64,000 nucleotides of DNA, taken from NCBI GenBank assembly GCA_947482825.1, contig CANKMT010000006.1, forward strand, positions 20,656 to 84,655, read 5' to 3'. This document shows, one piece after another, positions 46,159 through 58,601 of the stretch. The first letter of the stretch is position 1. Each line of letters starts with the position of its first letter. A model generated the notes under the pieces. The model did no database searches. It was given only the letters and a program-made list of their open reading frames with translations, and was not told the DNA's origin. The DNA comes from Betaproteobacteria bacterium. Lineage in GTDB: Bacteria > Pseudomonadota > Gammaproteobacteria > Burkholderiales > SG8-39. Made by a program: the position numbers and the translations under genes.

Positions 46159-47283
46159 ATGCTTAGAGTCGGTATCGTCGGTTGGCGCGGAATGGTGGGC
46201 TCGGTCCTGGTGCAGCGCATGCGCGAGGAGAAAGACTTCGACCACATCGAGCCGGTGTTTTTCTCGACCTCGAAGGCGGGTAGCAAAGGGCCGTCCATCG
46301 GCAAGGAGACCGGTCCGGTCAAGGACGCGAACTCGATCGAGGAACTCATGGCGTTGCCCGTAGTGATCACGTGCCAGGGCGGCGACTACACGAACGACAT
46401 CCATCCGAAACTGCGCAAGGCCGGGTGGAAGGGCTACTGGATCGACGCCGCCAGCGCTCTTCGCATGGCAGACGACGCAGTCATTGTGCTCGACCCCGTG
46501 AATAGGCCGGTGATCGAGTCGGCGCTGGGCAAAGGCGTGCGCGACTACATCGGAGGCAACTGCACCGTGAGCCTGATGATGATGGGCATGGACGGTCTGT
46601 TCAAGCACGACCTGGTCGAGTGGATGACGTGCATGACCTACCAGGCCGCTTCGGGCGCCGGGGCTGCCGGAATGACCGAGCTTGCGGCGCAGATGGCCCA
46701 TCTTGGCGACAAGACGCGCAACCTGCTGGCCGACCCGGCGAGCTCTGCGCTCGAAATCGACGCCACCGTGACGCAATCCCTTAGAAACGGGGGGCTGCCG
46801 AAGGAGAACTTTGGCCACCCTCTGGCAGGGAGCCTGCTGCCGTGGATAGACAAGGACATGGGTAACGGCCAGAGCCGCGAGGAATGGAAGGCTCAGGCCG
46901 AGGCGAACAAGATCCTCGGCCGCAGCGAGCGCCCGATCCCAGTGGACGGAATTTGCGTGCGGATAGGGGCGATGCGGTGCCACTCGCAGGCGCTCACGGT
47001 CAAGCTGAAGAAGGACGTGCCGCTCGACGAGATACAGGGGATGCTTGCGGAGGCCAACGACTGGGTGAAGGTGGTACCCAACCGGCGCGAGGAAAGCCTT
47101 GCGGAACTTACGCCAGCGGCGGTGAGCGGCAAGCTTTCGGTGCCTGTCGGCCGGCTGCGCAAAATGCCGATGGGAGGCGAGTACCTGGCGGCCTTTACAG
47201 TGGGCGACCAACTCCTGTGGGGCGCCGCAGAGCCTTTGCGCCGCGTTTTGCGTATCCTTTTGGATCACGGGATGGCACACTGA
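46159..47283 (+). CDS. asd: Aspartate-semialdehyde dehydrogenase
   Basis: [18 protein letters not shown]...[19 protein letters not shown]...[14 protein letters not shown]. Confidence 0.97.
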   Translation: MLRVGIVGWRGMVGSVLVQRMREEKDFDHIEPVFFSTSKAGSKGPSIGKETGPVKDANSIEELMALPVVITCQGGDYTNDIHPKLRKAGWKGYWIDAASALRMADDAVIVLDPVNRPVIESALGKGVRDYIGGNCTVSLMMMGMDGLFKHDLVEWMTCMTYQAASGAGAAGMTELAAQMAHLGDKTRNLLADPASSALEIDATVTQSLRNGGLPKENFGHPLAGSLLPWIDKDMGNGQSREEWKAQAEANKILGRSERPIPVDGICVRIGAMRCHSQALTVKLKKDVPLDEIQGMLAEANDWVKVVPNRREESLAELTPAAVSGKLSVPVGRLRKMPMGGEYLAAFTVGDQLLWGAAEPLRRVLRILLDHGMAH

Positions 47284-47405
47284 AACAAGTGGCACGGGGG
47301 GCTGCGCCAGGCTCGAGCGGCGCAGACTTTTACATAAACCGATCGGGGCTGTAGCTGAAGAAACGTAGAATTTTTATCAGTTTGCAAGGCTAACACTATG
47401 ATGTT

Positions 47406-50087
47406 ATGTTAGTTATCCCATCGAATAAGACTCAGGGTGGTACAGTGGGAAAATCTGTCACCGCAAGGCTCCTGGCCGCGGCTTTGCTGTTGTGGGTACC
47501 GCTGCATGTGCTTGGGGCCGGCCTGGGCAAGCTTACTGTCCGCTCGGCGCTGGGCCAGCCACTGTCGGCAGAGATCGAGATCGTCTCGCTGCAGCCTGGC
47601 GAGGAAGAGTCCCTCATCGCCCGCTTCGCATCGAACGAGGCCTATCAACAGGCCGGCATCGAAACCAACGCTGCGACGCTCGGCGTGCGTTTTTCTATCG
47701 ATCGGCGCGATGGAAAGCCAGTCATCAAGATGGCATCAAACGCCCCGATCAATGAGCCGTTCCTGAATGTTCTGGTTGAACTGTCATGGAACAGCGGCCG
47801 GCTGGTTCGCGAATACACGTTCCTGCTCGACCCGCCGGAGTACAAGGGGCCGCAGCCAGTGGCCGCCGCACCGGCTCCGCGTTCCACGCCTGCCGTGGCG
47901 GCACCGGTTCAGGCGCCGCGGACGGTGCAGGAAAGGCCGATTGCGTCACCGCCCTCGAGCGCACCCGCGGGTTCCGGCAAGACCTACGAAGTAAAGAAGG
48001 GCGACACGCTCGCCAAGATCGCGACTCAGACCAACCCGGGCGGCGTGAGCCTGCAGCAGATGCTGACCGCCCTGTATCGCGCGAATCCCGACGCGTTCGT
48101 CGGCGAGAACATCAACCGCCTGCGCGCGGGTCGGATCCTGAATGTGCCCGACCAGGCGTCTGCCGGCGCCGTGGGTGAGGACGATGCGCGGCGTCTGGTC
48201 GAAGCGCAAGCGCAGGATTTTCGCGCCTATCAAAGCAAGCTCGCGGGGGCGGTCGCGGCCGCGCCCGCCGTGCGTGCCGGCCCCCAGCGCAGCGCGAGCG
48301 GTCAGATTGCGCCCAAAGCGGAGGAACCGGCGACGGGACCCAAGGACGAGTTGAAGCTTTCAAAGGCGGATTCCCTGGGCGGTGCCGAGGGTGCGAGGGC
48401 GGCGCGAGGCGACAACGCGGCCTCGCTCGACAAAGCGCTCAAGGAATCGGAATCCCGCATTGTTTCCGAACTCGAAAAGAACGTCGCAGATCTGCGCAAG
48501 CTGCTGGAACTGAAGAATCAGGCGCTTGCCGAGTTGGAGAAGAAGGGCGCGGCCAAGGGCGCGCCTGCGCCGGCAGCCAAGGCCGCCGAGCCGGCCAAGC
48601 CGGCGGCACCCGCAGTCGCGCCCGCGCCGATACCGGCTCCGACTCCCGCAACTGCACCAGTTGTGGTGGCCAAGGCCCCGGAGGTACCCAAGCCGGCGCC
48701 GGAACCTGCAAAGGCACCTGAAGCCGCCAAAGCGCCCGAGGTCGCGAAGGCCCCCGAGGTCGCCAAGCCTGCGGCCGACGCTGCAAAAGTGCCGGAAGCG
48801 CCTAAGCCGGCCGCGAAGGCTCCGGAAGCGCCTAAGCCGAAGGTCGCGGCCCCGCCCCCGCCGCCCACGGGCATCGTCGACGAGTTCCTCGACAACCCGC
48901 TTGCGCTTGGCGGGTTGGGCGCGGCGATCCTCGGGCTGTTCGGCTACGGATGGTGGGCCTGGAAGCGCAAGAAGGCCGATCAATCGAAATTCCAGGACAG
49001 TTCGATGAGCGCGCCGGCTGCTTCCAGCCTAGGAGCCTCGTCGGTGTTCAGCGGTGCGGCAAGCAGCGTGGACACCGCCGCCGTGGCTGCAGCGCAGGCC
49101 TCGGTCGCTGACGCCAGCGTTGCCGCAGCCGATACCGACGAAGTCGACCCGATCGCGGAAGCCGACGTCTACATGGCCTATGGGCGAGACACCCAGGCGG
49201 AGGAAATCCTCAAGGACGCACTAGCCAAGGATCCGAATCGTCTGGCCATCCATTCGAAGCTGCTCGAGATCTACGCCGCCCGCCGTGACGCGCAGAACCT
49301 CGAACAGACCGCAATGAAGATCAAGGAGATCACCGGCGGGGAGGGTGAGGACTGGGACAAGGCGATTGTGCTTGGCCACAGCGCCGACCCCGGCAACGCA
49401 CTCTATGGCGGCGACCCGGAAGCGACAGTGATGATTCGGCCGGCAGCCGGTCCTGCCGCGCCCGCCGCGCCTACGCTCGACTTCGATCTTGATGGCGCAG
49501 CGCCCGCGACAAGCACGGACATCGTTCTCGATGCCGAACCGAAAGCAGAAACAGCGGCAGCGTCGGTTGATTTCGACCTTGGGGGTGGCGATGCGGCTCC
49601 TCAAGCCGCGGCGGCGCCGGAGGAAACGACCGACTTCGCCCCGGGCGGCACGATCATCATGGACTCGAAGGACGCCCTTAGCGCCGGCGGCGGCCTCGAT
49701 TTCGACCTTGGCATGGGTGAGCCGGAAAAGCCCGCGGTACCTGAGGCGCCTGCCCCCGCGGCGGAGCCCATGCTCGATGCCGGCGGGCTCGATTTCAATC
49801 TGGATCTTGACTCCGACAAGACAGGGATGATGCCGGCGTCGTCCAAGCCGGCGGACATCGACCTTTCCGCGATCAGCTTCGACCTGGGCACGCCGGAAAC
49901 ACCGGCGGCAGCGCCGGCCGAAGGCGATGCACGATGGCAAGAGGTCGCCACAAAACTCGATCTTGCCAAGGCTTACGAAGAAATGGGCGACAAAGATGGT
50001 GCCCGCGACCTGCTCAACGAGGTCGAGAAGGAGGGCGATGAAGCGCAGAAGAACCAGGCGCGCCAGATGCTAGCCAAGTTCGGCTGA
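47406..50087 (+). CDS. fimV: FimV-family polar hub/peptidoglycan-binding protein
   Basis: GLGKLTVRSALGQPLSAEIEIVSLQPGEEESL; LysM-like KTYEVKKGDTLAKIA; Ala/Pro-rich; C-terminal KLDLAKAYEEMGDKDGARDLLNEVEKEG. Confidence 0.93.
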   Translation: MLVIPSNKTQGGTVGKSVTARLLAAALLLWVPLHVLGAGLGKLTVRSALGQPLSAEIEIVSLQPGEEESLIARFASNEAYQQAGIETNAATLGVRFSIDRRDGKPVIKMASNAPINEPFLNVLVELSWNSGRLVREYTFLLDPPEYKGPQPVAAAPAPRSTPAVAAPVQAPRTVQERPIASPPSSAPAGSGKTYEVKKGDTLAKIATQTNPGGVSLQQMLTALYRANPDAFVGENINRLRAGRILNVPDQASAGAVGEDDARRLVEAQAQDFRAYQSKLAGAVAAAPAVRAGPQRSASGQIAPKAEEPATGPKDELKLSKADSLGGAEGARAARGDNAASLDKALKESESRIVSELEKNVADLRKLLELKNQALAELEKKGAAKGAPAPAAKAAEPAKPAAPAVAPAPIPAPTPATAPVVVAKAPEVPKPAPEPAKAPEAAKAPEVAKAPEVAKPAADAAKVPEAPKPAAKAPEAPKPKVAAPPPPPTGIVDEFLDNPLALGGLGAAILGLFGYGWWAWKRKKADQSKFQDSSMSAPAASSLGASSVFSGAASSVDTAAVAAAQASVADASVAAADTDEVDPIAEADVYMAYGRDTQAEEILKDALAKDPNRLAIHSKLLEIYAARRDAQNLEQTAMKIKEITGGEGEDWDKAIVLGHSADPGNALYGGDPEATVMIRPAAGPAAPAAPTLDFDLDGAAPATSTDIVLDAEPKAETAAASVDFDLGGGDAAPQAAAAPEETTDFAPGGTIIMDSKDALSAGGGLDFDLGMGEPEKPAVPEAPAPAAEPMLDAGGLDFNLDLDSDKTGMMPASSKPADIDLSAISFDLGTPETPAAAPAEGDARWQEVATKLDLAKAYEEMGDKDGARDLLNEVEKEGDEAQKNQARQMLAKFG

Positions 50088-50106
50088 CCCGCCCGCCGAT
50101 CTTCTA

Positions 50107-50134
50107 AGGCCACGGCCGCGTGCCGTGGCTTTTT
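50107..50134 (+). terminator. Rho-independent terminator after fimV
   Basis: GCCACGGC-CGCGT-GCCGTGGC followed by TTTTT. Confidence 0.75.
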
Positions 50135-50159
50135 CGTTTGTGGGACAATCTCCATCGCC

Positions 50160-50957
50160 ATGATCCGAATCGCCCTTGGCATCGAATACGACGGAAGCAG
50201 TTTCCTCGGCTGGCAGACCCAGCCGGGCGGCGGCACTGTGCAGGACGCACTCGAGATGGCGTTGTCGACTATGGCCGACGGCAACATTTCGGTGACTTGC
50301 GCAGGCCGCACGGACCGCGGCGTGCATGCGCGCGGCCAGGTCGTGCACTTCGACACCGGTGCGGTGCGCCCGGCTTCTGCCTGGGTTCGGGGCGTCAACG
50401 CCTTGCTCCCCGAGTCGATTGCGGTCCTGTGGTCGGCGCCGGTTCCGGAAGATTTCCATGCGCGTTATTCGGCGCGCTCACGCACTTATCGCTACGTGCT
50501 GCTGAATCGCCCGGTGCGCGCCGCGCTCGACGCGCGCCATGCGGGCTGGCACCACGCGCCGCTCGACGTGGAAGCAATGCGCCTAGGGGCGCGGTTCCTG
50601 AACGGAGAGCACGACTTCAGTGCGTTCCGGTCGAGCGAATGCCAGGCCAGGACGCCGGTCAGGACGCTGCACAATCTCGACCTCGAAAAGCGCGATGGTC
50701 GCATCGTGTTCACGATCCGCGCAAATGCATTCCTGCATCACATGGTGCGTAACATCGTGGGGACACTGGTCTATATCGGCAAAGGTAAGCATCCGCCCCG
50801 GTGGGCGGGCGATGTGCTCGACTCGCGCGACCGGTCGCGTGCCGCGCCAACCTTTGCCCCTGAAGGCCTCTGTCTCGAGCACGTCGAATACGAGGAGCAC
50901 TGGAAGCTGCCCGGTGCGAGGGACACGGAACACCAGATGCTTGCGCCTTCGGCATGA
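50160..50957 (+). CDS. truA: tRNA pseudouridine(38-40) synthase
   Basis: [29 protein letters not shown]...[20 protein letters not shown]. Confidence 0.97.
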   Translation: MIRIALGIEYDGSSFLGWQTQPGGGTVQDALEMALSTMADGNISVTCAGRTDRGVHARGQVVHFDTGAVRPASAWVRGVNALLPESIAVLWSAPVPEDFHARYSARSRTYRYVLLNRPVRAALDARHAGWHHAPLDVEAMRLGARFLNGEHDFSAFRSSECQARTPVRTLHNLDLEKRDGRIVFTIRANAFLHHMVRNIVGTLVYIGKGKHPPRWAGDVLDSRDRSRAAPTFAPEGLCLEHVEYEEHWKLPGARDTEHQMLAPSA

Positions 50958-51560
50958 GAACGCGCGTCAAGATCTGCGGAATCACGCGGGCCAAGGACGC
51001 GGTGGCGGCCGCCGAGGCGGGCGCGGATGCGGTCGGTCTGGTGTTTTACCCGCCGAGCCCGCGCTTCCTTTCGGTCGAGAAGGCGATCGAAGTGCGCAAT
51101 GCGCTGCCGCCGTTCGTGCAGACCGTGGCATTGTTCGTGAACGCCTCGCGCAGCGAAGTCGATGAAGTGCTTGCCCGCGTGCGTCCTTCGATGCTTCAGT
51201 TCCACGGCGAGGAGACGCCGGCGTTCTGCGCTGGCTTCTCGGTCCCCTGGCTGAAGGCGTGCCGGGTAAGGGAAGGGGTCGATTTGCTAGAATACTTCCG
51301 TTCGTATCCCGGGGCTGCCGGCTGGCTGGCGGATGCCTTCGTCGAAGGCTACGGCGGCGCGGGCAAGAGCTTCGACTGGTCGCTGGTGCCGGCGGAGCGC
51401 GACCGGCCGCTGGTGCTGTCGGGCGGGCTGACAAGGCAGAATGCGGCAGAAGCGGTACGCAAGGTCCGGCCATGGGCGGTGGACGTATCGAGCGGGGTTG
51501 AATCCGCCAAAGGCATCAAGGACGCTGCGATGATCGAAGCGTTCATCCAAGAGGTCAAAA

Positions 51561-51574
<14 letters not shown>
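50954..51574 (+). CDS. trpF: Phosphoribosylanthranilate isomerase
   Basis: [34 protein letters not shown]...[15 protein letters not shown]. Confidence 0.97.
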
Positions 51575-52759
<1,185 letters not shown>

Positions 52760-52760
<1 letters not shown>

Positions 52761-53557
52761 TGTCACGCATCGAGGCGACGTTCGAGGCTTTGCGCGCAGC
52801 GCGCAGGAAGGCGCTCATTCCCTATATCACCGCAGGCGACCCGGGTCCCGACATGACCGTACCGTTGCTGCACGCGCTTGCCGGGGCAGGCTGCGACATC
52901 CTCGAGATCGGCGTGCCGTTTTCCGACCCGATGGCCGACGGTCCCGCGATCCAGCGCTCTTCCGAGCGCGCGCTCAAGAAGGGCGTTGGCTTGTCAGACA
53001 TCCTCGGCATGGTGCGCGAATTCCGGACCAAGGATTCGGTTACCCCGATCGTCCTCATGGGCTATGCAAACCCGATCGAGGCGATGGGCGTGGAAAAATT
53101 CGTGGCTGCCGCCGGTGCCTCCGGCGTCGATGGCGTCCTCGTCGTCGACTACCCGCCTGAGGAGTGCGGCGATTTTGCCGCACTGTGCGCAAGCAACGGC
53201 ATCGACCAGGTCTTCCTGCTGGCGCCGACGTCGACCGATGCACGCATCCAGGAGGTGGCCCGGGTGGGCCGCGGCTATCTCTACTACGTTTCGCTCAAGG
53301 GAGTGACCGGCGCCGGCCATATCGACATCTCCGACGTCGCCGCGCACTTGCCAAGGATCCGCGCCGCCTCCAAGCTGCCGATCGGAGTGGGCTTCGGTAT
53401 TCGCGATGCCGCGTCGGCCAAGGCCATCGCCGCAGTGGCGGACGCGGTGGTCATCGGCAGCCGGATCATCGAGGAGATCGAGGCGGCCGGGCCGGAGAAC
53501 GCAGTCAAGCGGGTGGCCGACCTGATCCGGCCGATCCGGGCAGCGCTGGATTCCTGA
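52760..53557 (+). CDS. trpA: Tryptophan synthase alpha chain
   Basis: [55 protein letters not shown]. Confidence 0.98.
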
Positions 53558-53575
53558 TCCCGGAGGCGCAAGAAG

Positions 53576-54448
53576 ATGAGCTGGCTGCAAAAACTCCTTC
53601 CGCCGAAAATCAAGCGCGTCGAAGGCGCCGCGAGAAAGCAGATGCCCGAGGGACTGTGGACCAAGTGCCCCTCGTGCGATGCGGTGCTTTACGCCACCGA
53701 CCTCGAGAAGAACCTCAACGTCTGCCCGAAGTGCGGTCATCACCGCCGCATAGGCGCGCGCGCCCGGCTCGAGGCGTTGCTCGACGAAGACGGCCGTTTC
53801 GAGATCGGCGCCGAGGTGCTGCCTGTTGACAGCCTCAAGTTCAAGGATTCGCGCCGCTACCCTGAAAGGCTGTCGGAAGCCCACGATAACAGCGGTGAGA
53901 CCGAGTCGTTGGTGGTGATGCAGGGCTCGATCAAGTCAGTCGGGGTGGTGGCGGCGGCGCACGAATTCGATTTCATGGCGGGGACCATGGGTTCGGTGCT
54001 GGGGGAACGCTTCGTGCGCGGTGTGCGCCTCGCGATCGACGAAAAGCTGCCGTTCGTCATTTTTACCGCGAGCGGCGGGGCGCGCATGCAGGAAGGCCTG
54101 CTCTCACTCATGCAGATGGCCAAGACGACCGCGGCGCTCACCGAGCTCGGTGAGCGCGGGCTGCCTTTCGTCTCCGTGCTGACCGACCCGACCACAGGAG
54201 GCGTGTCTGCAAGCTACGCTTTCCTTGGCGACGTGGTGATTGCCGAGCCCAAGGCGCTCGTGGGCTTCGCCGGGCCGCGGGTCATCGAGCAGACCGTTCG
54301 CCAGAAACTCCCTGAAGGGTTCCAGCGTTCGGAGTTCCTGCTCGAAAAGGGCGCCATCGACATCATCATCGATCGCCGCCAGATGCGCGACAAGCTCGCC
54401 GTGCTCCTTGCGCTGCTGCAAGGCATGCCGGCGGAATCGACGAACTAA
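53576..54448 (+). CDS. accD: Acetyl-CoA carboxylase carboxyltransferase beta subunit
   Basis: [61 protein letters not shown]. Confidence 0.98.
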   Translation: MSWLQKLLPPKIKRVEGAARKQMPEGLWTKCPSCDAVLYATDLEKNLNVCPKCGHHRRIGARARLEALLDEDGRFEIGAEVLPVDSLKFKDSRRYPERLSEAHDNSGETESLVVMQGSIKSVGVVAAAHEFDFMAGTMGSVLGERFVRGVRLAIDEKLPFVIFTASGGARMQEGLLSLMQMAKTTAALTELGERGLPFVSVLTDPTTGGVSASYAFLGDVVIAEPKALVGFAGPRVIEQTVRQKLPEGFQRSEFLLEKGAIDIIIDRRQMRDKLAVLLALLQGMPAESTN

Positions 54449-55765
54449 TTGCGTTCACTCCCCGAGTGGCTGGCGTTCATCGAGCGCCAGCATCCGAAGG
54501 CTATTGCGCTGGGCCTGGAACGCGTGCGCGAAGTGCTCGGACGGCTGCGGATCGCGCCCGCGTGCCCGGTGCTTATCATCGGAGGCACCAATGGCAAGGG
54601 ATCGACCTGTGCGATGCTCGAGAGCATCCTGCGCTGCGCCGGATACCGCACCGGCCTGTATACGTCCCCGCATCTCGTGCGCTACAACGAGCGCGTCCGG
54701 ATCGATGCTCGCGAGGCCTCCGACGAGAGTCTCGCCGAAGCCTTCGTTGCCGTGGAGCAGGCGAGGGGCGACACCCCGCTGACCTATTTCGAATACGGGA
54801 CACTCGCGGCCGCATGGCTTTTCGCGCGCGAGGCGCTCGACGTCTGGGTCCTCGAGGTCGGCCTTGGCGGGCGGCTCGACGCGGTAAACGCATTCGACCC
54901 GGATTGCGCCGTGCTCACGAGCATCGACATGGACCACATGGAGTACCTCGGCCCGACACGCGAGCACATCGGGCGCGAGAAGGCCGGCATCTTCCGGGCA
55001 GACCGGCCGGCGGTCGTGGCCGACGCGAAGCCGCCCCAGTCGGTCTTCGATGCAGCCACGGCCACCGGCGCCCGGTTGCTCCTTGGCGGGCGGGATTTCG
55101 GATTCGTGGCCGCGCCGGAGCAGTGGGTGTATTGGGGGCCGCAGGGAAAGCGTCCTGCGCTTGCCTACCCGGCGTTGCGCGGGCCGATCCAGCTCGTGAA
55201 TGCCGCGGCATCCATCACCGCGCTCGACACGCTGCGCGACCGGCTGCCGGTGGCTATGCAAGACATCCGGCGCGGCCTTGCCGAAGTCGAAGTGGCCGGG
55301 CGCTTCCAGGTCCTCCCGGGCAGACCGAGCGTGATCCTCGACGTCGCGCACAATCCCCAGGCGGCGCGCAACCTCGCGGCCAATCTCGCCGACAGCGGTT
55401 TTGCTCCGGAGACGCACGCGGTCTTCGGCGCGTTGCGCGACAAGGACATCGCGGGCATCGTGCGCGCGCTCAGCGGGCGCATCACGCGATGGCATCTTGC
55501 AACGCTTTCGGGACCGCGCGGTACTAGCGCGGCGGACCTGGCGGCGATCCTTGCCTCCGAGGGGGTGAAGGCCCCTTTCGACCTGCACGAATCACCCCCG
55601 CAGGCGTTCGAACAGGCGCGGAAGCAGGCGGGTGAAGCTGATAAAATCGTGGTTTTCGGGTCGTTCCTGACCGTGGCCGAGGTGATGCAGTCAGCAGCAG
55701 TGCATCGCGCAGCACGTCCCGCAGTACATCCCACCATGCCGCAGGCAACCCCGGGAAACCGCTGA
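54449..55765 (+). CDS. folC: Bifunctional folylpolyglutamate/dihydrofolate synthase
   Basis: VLIIGGTNGKGSTCAMLESILRCAGYRTGLYTSPHLVRYNERVRI; TTG start directly after accD stop. Confidence 0.96.
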   Translation: MRSLPEWLAFIERQHPKAIALGLERVREVLGRLRIAPACPVLIIGGTNGKGSTCAMLESILRCAGYRTGLYTSPHLVRYNERVRIDAREASDESLAEAFVAVEQARGDTPLTYFEYGTLAAAWLFAREALDVWVLEVGLGGRLDAVNAFDPDCAVLTSIDMDHMEYLGPTREHIGREKAGIFRADRPAVVADAKPPQSVFDAATATGARLLLGGRDFGFVAAPEQWVYWGPQGKRPALAYPALRGPIQLVNAAASITALDTLRDRLPVAMQDIRRGLAEVEVAGRFQVLPGRPSVILDVAHNPQAARNLAANLADSGFAPETHAVFGALRDKDIAGIVRALSGRITRWHLATLSGPRGTSAADLAAILASEGVKAPFDLHESPPQAFEQARKQAGEADKIVVFGSFLTVAEVMQSAAVHRAARPAVHPTMPQATPGNR

Positions 55766-55769
55766 GACC

Positions 55770-56429
55770 ATGGCCGAGCGCTCGAACACTGAGAAGAACC
55801 ATAAGTCGACGGCGCAGGACGTAGGCACGCTGCAAAAGCGCGGGCGCCGGCGGCTCGTTGGGGCCATCGCGCTGGTCCTCCTGGCGGTGATCGTGCTGCC
55901 GATGGTCTTCGATCCCGAGCCTCGCCAGAACGCCCCCACAGTGAACATCCGCATCCCCAACGAGGAAGCAGGCAAGTTCGCGCCCAAGGTCGCGCCCCCC
56001 CCTGGGCCGCAGCCCGAAGCGGCGGCAACCACGCAGCCCTCCGAGGCTGTCAGCCCCGCGAAGGCGATACCTCCGGTCGCGGCCCTTGACCCCCCCAAGC
56101 CCGAGCCGAAACCCGAGCCCAAACCTGCGGCGAAAGTCGCAGAAAGGCCCGCCGCCAAGGCGCCTGCTGCGGCCACCACTGCGCCTGCTTCCGGGGGCGA
56201 ACAGTTCGTGGTCCAGGTCGGCGCTTTCGCGAGCCCCGAGAAGATCAAAGAGCGGACCGACCAGTTGAAGGAGGCAAAGTTGCCCTACTACACCGAGCCG
56301 ATCGCGACTGCCAACGGCACCGTGACACGCATCCGCCTCGGGCCCTTCGCCTCGAAGGACGCTGCGGACAAGGCTCACGACCGCGCCAAGGCACTTGGCA
56401 TGGCACCGGCCAATCCAGTCGCCAAATGA
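55770..56429 (+). CDS. SPOR-domain cell-division protein (DedD-like)
   Basis: Single TM, Pro-rich linker, C-terminal GGEQFVVQVGAFASPEKIKERTDQLKEAKLPYYTEPIATANGTVTRIRLGPFASKDAADKAHDRAKALG. Confidence 0.88.
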   Translation: MAERSNTEKNHKSTAQDVGTLQKRGRRRLVGAIALVLLAVIVLPMVFDPEPRQNAPTVNIRIPNEEAGKFAPKVAPPPGPQPEAAATTQPSEAVSPAKAIPPVAALDPPKPEPKPEPKPAAKVAERPAAKAPAAATTAPASGGEQFVVQVGAFASPEKIKERTDQLKEAKLPYYTEPIATANGTVTRIRLGPFASKDAADKAHDRAKALGMAPANPVAK

Positions 56430-56917
56430 ACTGGCTCGACTTCACGATCATCGGGCTCCTGCTGGTATCGATGATCTGGAGCGCCTTGCGAGGCGTGGTG
56501 CGGGAAATCATTTCGCTCGGCGGCTGGATCATCGCTTTCCTCGCCGCCAACCTGTTTGCCGGACCCCTCTCTACGCACCTGCCGCAGGCAATCCCGGGCG
56601 AAACTCTGCGCACGATGGCCGCCTACCTGGCAATCTTTCTCGTCGCTCTCATCTGCACCGCTCTGGCCGGGGCGTTGATGTCCAAGCTGGTGAACGCCGT
56701 GGGGCTAGGGCCGATGGACAAGGCGCTGGGCGCGCTTTTCGGAGTCGCGCGCGGCGCTATCGTGGTCGCGGCCGCCGTGCTCCTCGCCGGCCTGACGAGC
56801 GCGCCAAGCCAGCCCTGGTGGAAGGAATCGATGAGCGGGGCGCCCCTCAAGCAGGTCGCGCTTGCACTCAAGCCGTGGTTGCCGGACTCGTTTGCGCAGC
56901 GCCTGCGCTATGATTGA
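56426..56917 (+). CDS. cvpA: CvpA family protein
   Basis: WLDFTIIGLLLVSMIWSALRGVVREIISLGGWIIAFLAANLFA, upstream of purF. Confidence 0.92.
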   Translation: MNWLDFTIIGLLLVSMIWSALRGVVREIISLGGWIIAFLAANLFAGPLSTHLPQAIPGETLRTMAAYLAIFLVALICTALAGALMSKLVNAVGLGPMDKALGALFGVARGAIVVAAAVLLAGLTSAPSQPWWKESMSGAPLKQVALALKPWLPDSFAQRLRYD

Positions 56918-56942
56918 CGCTTAGCCGCGTCGGAGCACTCGC

Positions 56943-58463
56943 ATGTGTGGAATTCTCGGCATCGTCGCCCGTTCGCCGGTCAACCAGCTCCTCTATGACG
57001 GCCTTCTCCTGCTCCAGCATCGCGGACAGGATGCCGCCGGGATAGTCACCAGCGAGCGCAAGTCCTTCCACATGCAGAAAGGCAACGGGCAGGTGCGCGA
57101 CGTCTTCCGGACGCGCAACATGCGCTCGCTGCCCGGCAACATGGGCATCGCGCACTGCCGCTACCCGACCGCGGGTTCGGCATCCAATTCCGCCGAAGCC
57201 CAGCCTTTCTATGTCAACTCGCCTTTCGGCATCGTCCTCGGGCACAACGGCAACCTGACGAATTCGGACGAACTGAAAGAAGAGATGTTCCGCCAGGACC
57301 TGCGGCACATCAACACGAGTTCGGACTCCGAGGTGCTGCTCAACGTGCTGGCGCACGAGCTGGAAAAAGGCTCGGTCAAGCTGCGCCTGGACCCGCAGAC
57401 GATTTTTTCCGCCGTTGCCAACGTTCACCGCCGCTGCAAGGGCGCCTACACCGTGACCGCGATGATCTCGGGGTATGGCGTGCTGGCTTTTCGCGACCCC
57501 TACGGCATCCGTCCCGCGGTCATCGGGATCAACGAAACGCCCGAAGGCCCCGAGTACATGGTGGCTTCCGAAAGCGTGGCGATCGATGCGCTGGGATTCC
57601 GCGTGTTGCGCGATATCGCTCCCGGGGAGGCGGTGTTCATTGACGAGGACGGCAACTTCTTCAGCCAGCAGTGCGCGACGCGCGCCTCGCTCAATCCCTG
57701 CATCTTCGAGTTCGTCTACCTCGCGCGGCCCGATTCGCTCATCGACGGGGTCTCGGTTTATGAGACGCGCCTCAACATGGGCGAGAAGCTCGCCGAAAAG
57801 ATCCGCCGCGACTACAAGCACCTCGATATCGATGTTGTGATCCCGATTCCCGATTCCAGCCGCCCCTCGGCAATGCAACTTGCGCAGGGCCTCGGCGTCG
57901 CGTACCGCGAGGGTTTCGTCAAGAACCGCTACATCGGCCGCACCTTCATCATGCCCGGCCAGGCGGTGCGCCGGAAGTCCGTGCGCCAAAAGCTGAACGC
58001 CATCGGCATGGAGTTCAAGGGCAAGAACGTGATGCTCGTCGATGACTCGATCGTGCGCGGCACCACCAGCCAGGAAATCGTGCAGATGGCCCGCGAAGCG
58101 GGGGCGCGCAGGGTCTATTTCGCATCGGCCGCGCCGCCCGTCCGATTTCCCAACGTCTACGGCATCGACATGCCGACGCGCTCGGAGCTGATCGCCGCGC
58201 ACCGCACCGAGGACGAAGTGGGGCGCGAGATCGGCGCCGACGCGCTGATCTACCAGGATCTCGATGCGCTCAAGGAGTGCGTGCGCAAACTCAATCCAAA
58301 AATCACGACCTTCGAAACTTCGTGCTTCGACGGCCAGTACGTCACCGGCGACGTCACCAGCGACTACCTCAATGCCATCGAAATAAAGCGCGATGCCTCC
58401 AGGGATTCCGAAGAGGACTCCGACAGCGCCCAACTCGACCTGAATTTGGTGACTGCGGCCTAG
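56943..58463 (+). CDS. purF: Amidophosphoribosyltransferase
   Basis: [34 protein letters not shown]...[26 protein letters not shown]. Confidence 0.98.
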   Translation: MCGILGIVARSPVNQLLYDGLLLLQHRGQDAAGIVTSERKSFHMQKGNGQVRDVFRTRNMRSLPGNMGIAHCRYPTAGSASNSAEAQPFYVNSPFGIVLGHNGNLTNSDELKEEMFRQDLRHINTSSDSEVLLNVLAHELEKGSVKLRLDPQTIFSAVANVHRRCKGAYTVTAMISGYGVLAFRDPYGIRPAVIGINETPEGPEYMVASESVAIDALGFRVLRDIAPGEAVFIDEDGNFFSQQCATRASLNPCIFEFVYLARPDSLIDGVSVYETRLNMGEKLAEKIRRDYKHLDIDVVIPIPDSSRPSAMQLAQGLGVAYREGFVKNRYIGRTFIMPGQAVRRKSVRQKLNAIGMEFKGKNVMLVDDSIVRGTTSQEIVQMAREAGARRVYFASAAPPVRFPNVYGIDMPTRSELIAAHRTEDEVGREIGADALIYQDLDALKECVRKLNPKITTFETSCFDGQYVTGDVTSDYLNAIEIKRDASRDSEEDSDSAQLDLNLVTAA

Positions 58464-58474
58464 TTTGATATAAT
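58446..58474 (+). promoter_or_regulatory. Sigma70-like promoter TTGGTG-N17-TATAAT
   Basis: Overlaps the end of purF, just upstream of the metZ riboswitch candidate. Confidence 0.6.
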
Positions 58475-58481
58475 TTTCTCG

Positions 58482-58535
58482 TCGGCGCCGATTTGATACA
58501 GCTTGCGGGCGCGTTATAAATCCAGCTAAAGCGTG
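58482..58535 (+). ncRNA. SAM-II (SAM_alpha) riboswitch candidate
   Basis: TCGGCGCCGATTTGATACAGCTTGCGGGCGCGTTATAAATCCAGCTAAAGCG; P1 GCGCC/GGCGC, possible AGCT/AGCT pseudoknot, upstream of metZ. Confidence 0.85.
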
Positions 58536-58541
58536 CCGTCG

Positions 58542-58574
58542 AAACCCGGTCCGCTTGTTGGCCCGGGTTTTTTT
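58542..58574 (+). terminator. Rho-independent terminator between riboswitch and metZ
   Basis: AACCCGG...CCGGGTT followed by a T run. Confidence 0.75.
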
Positions 58575-58601
58575 ACGCCCGCTGATCACGGGAAATTCGA
58601 G

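Noticed and set aside
48360-48983. Arg/Gly-rich repetitive minus-strand ORFs opposite fimV
   Set aside because: Antisense of the Ala/Pro-rich linker of FimV; low complexity.
55990-56015. C-homopolymer run in the SPOR-domain gene as a possible frameshift or slippage site
   Set aside because: The reading frame stays open and encodes a plausible Pro-rich linker into an intact SPOR domain.
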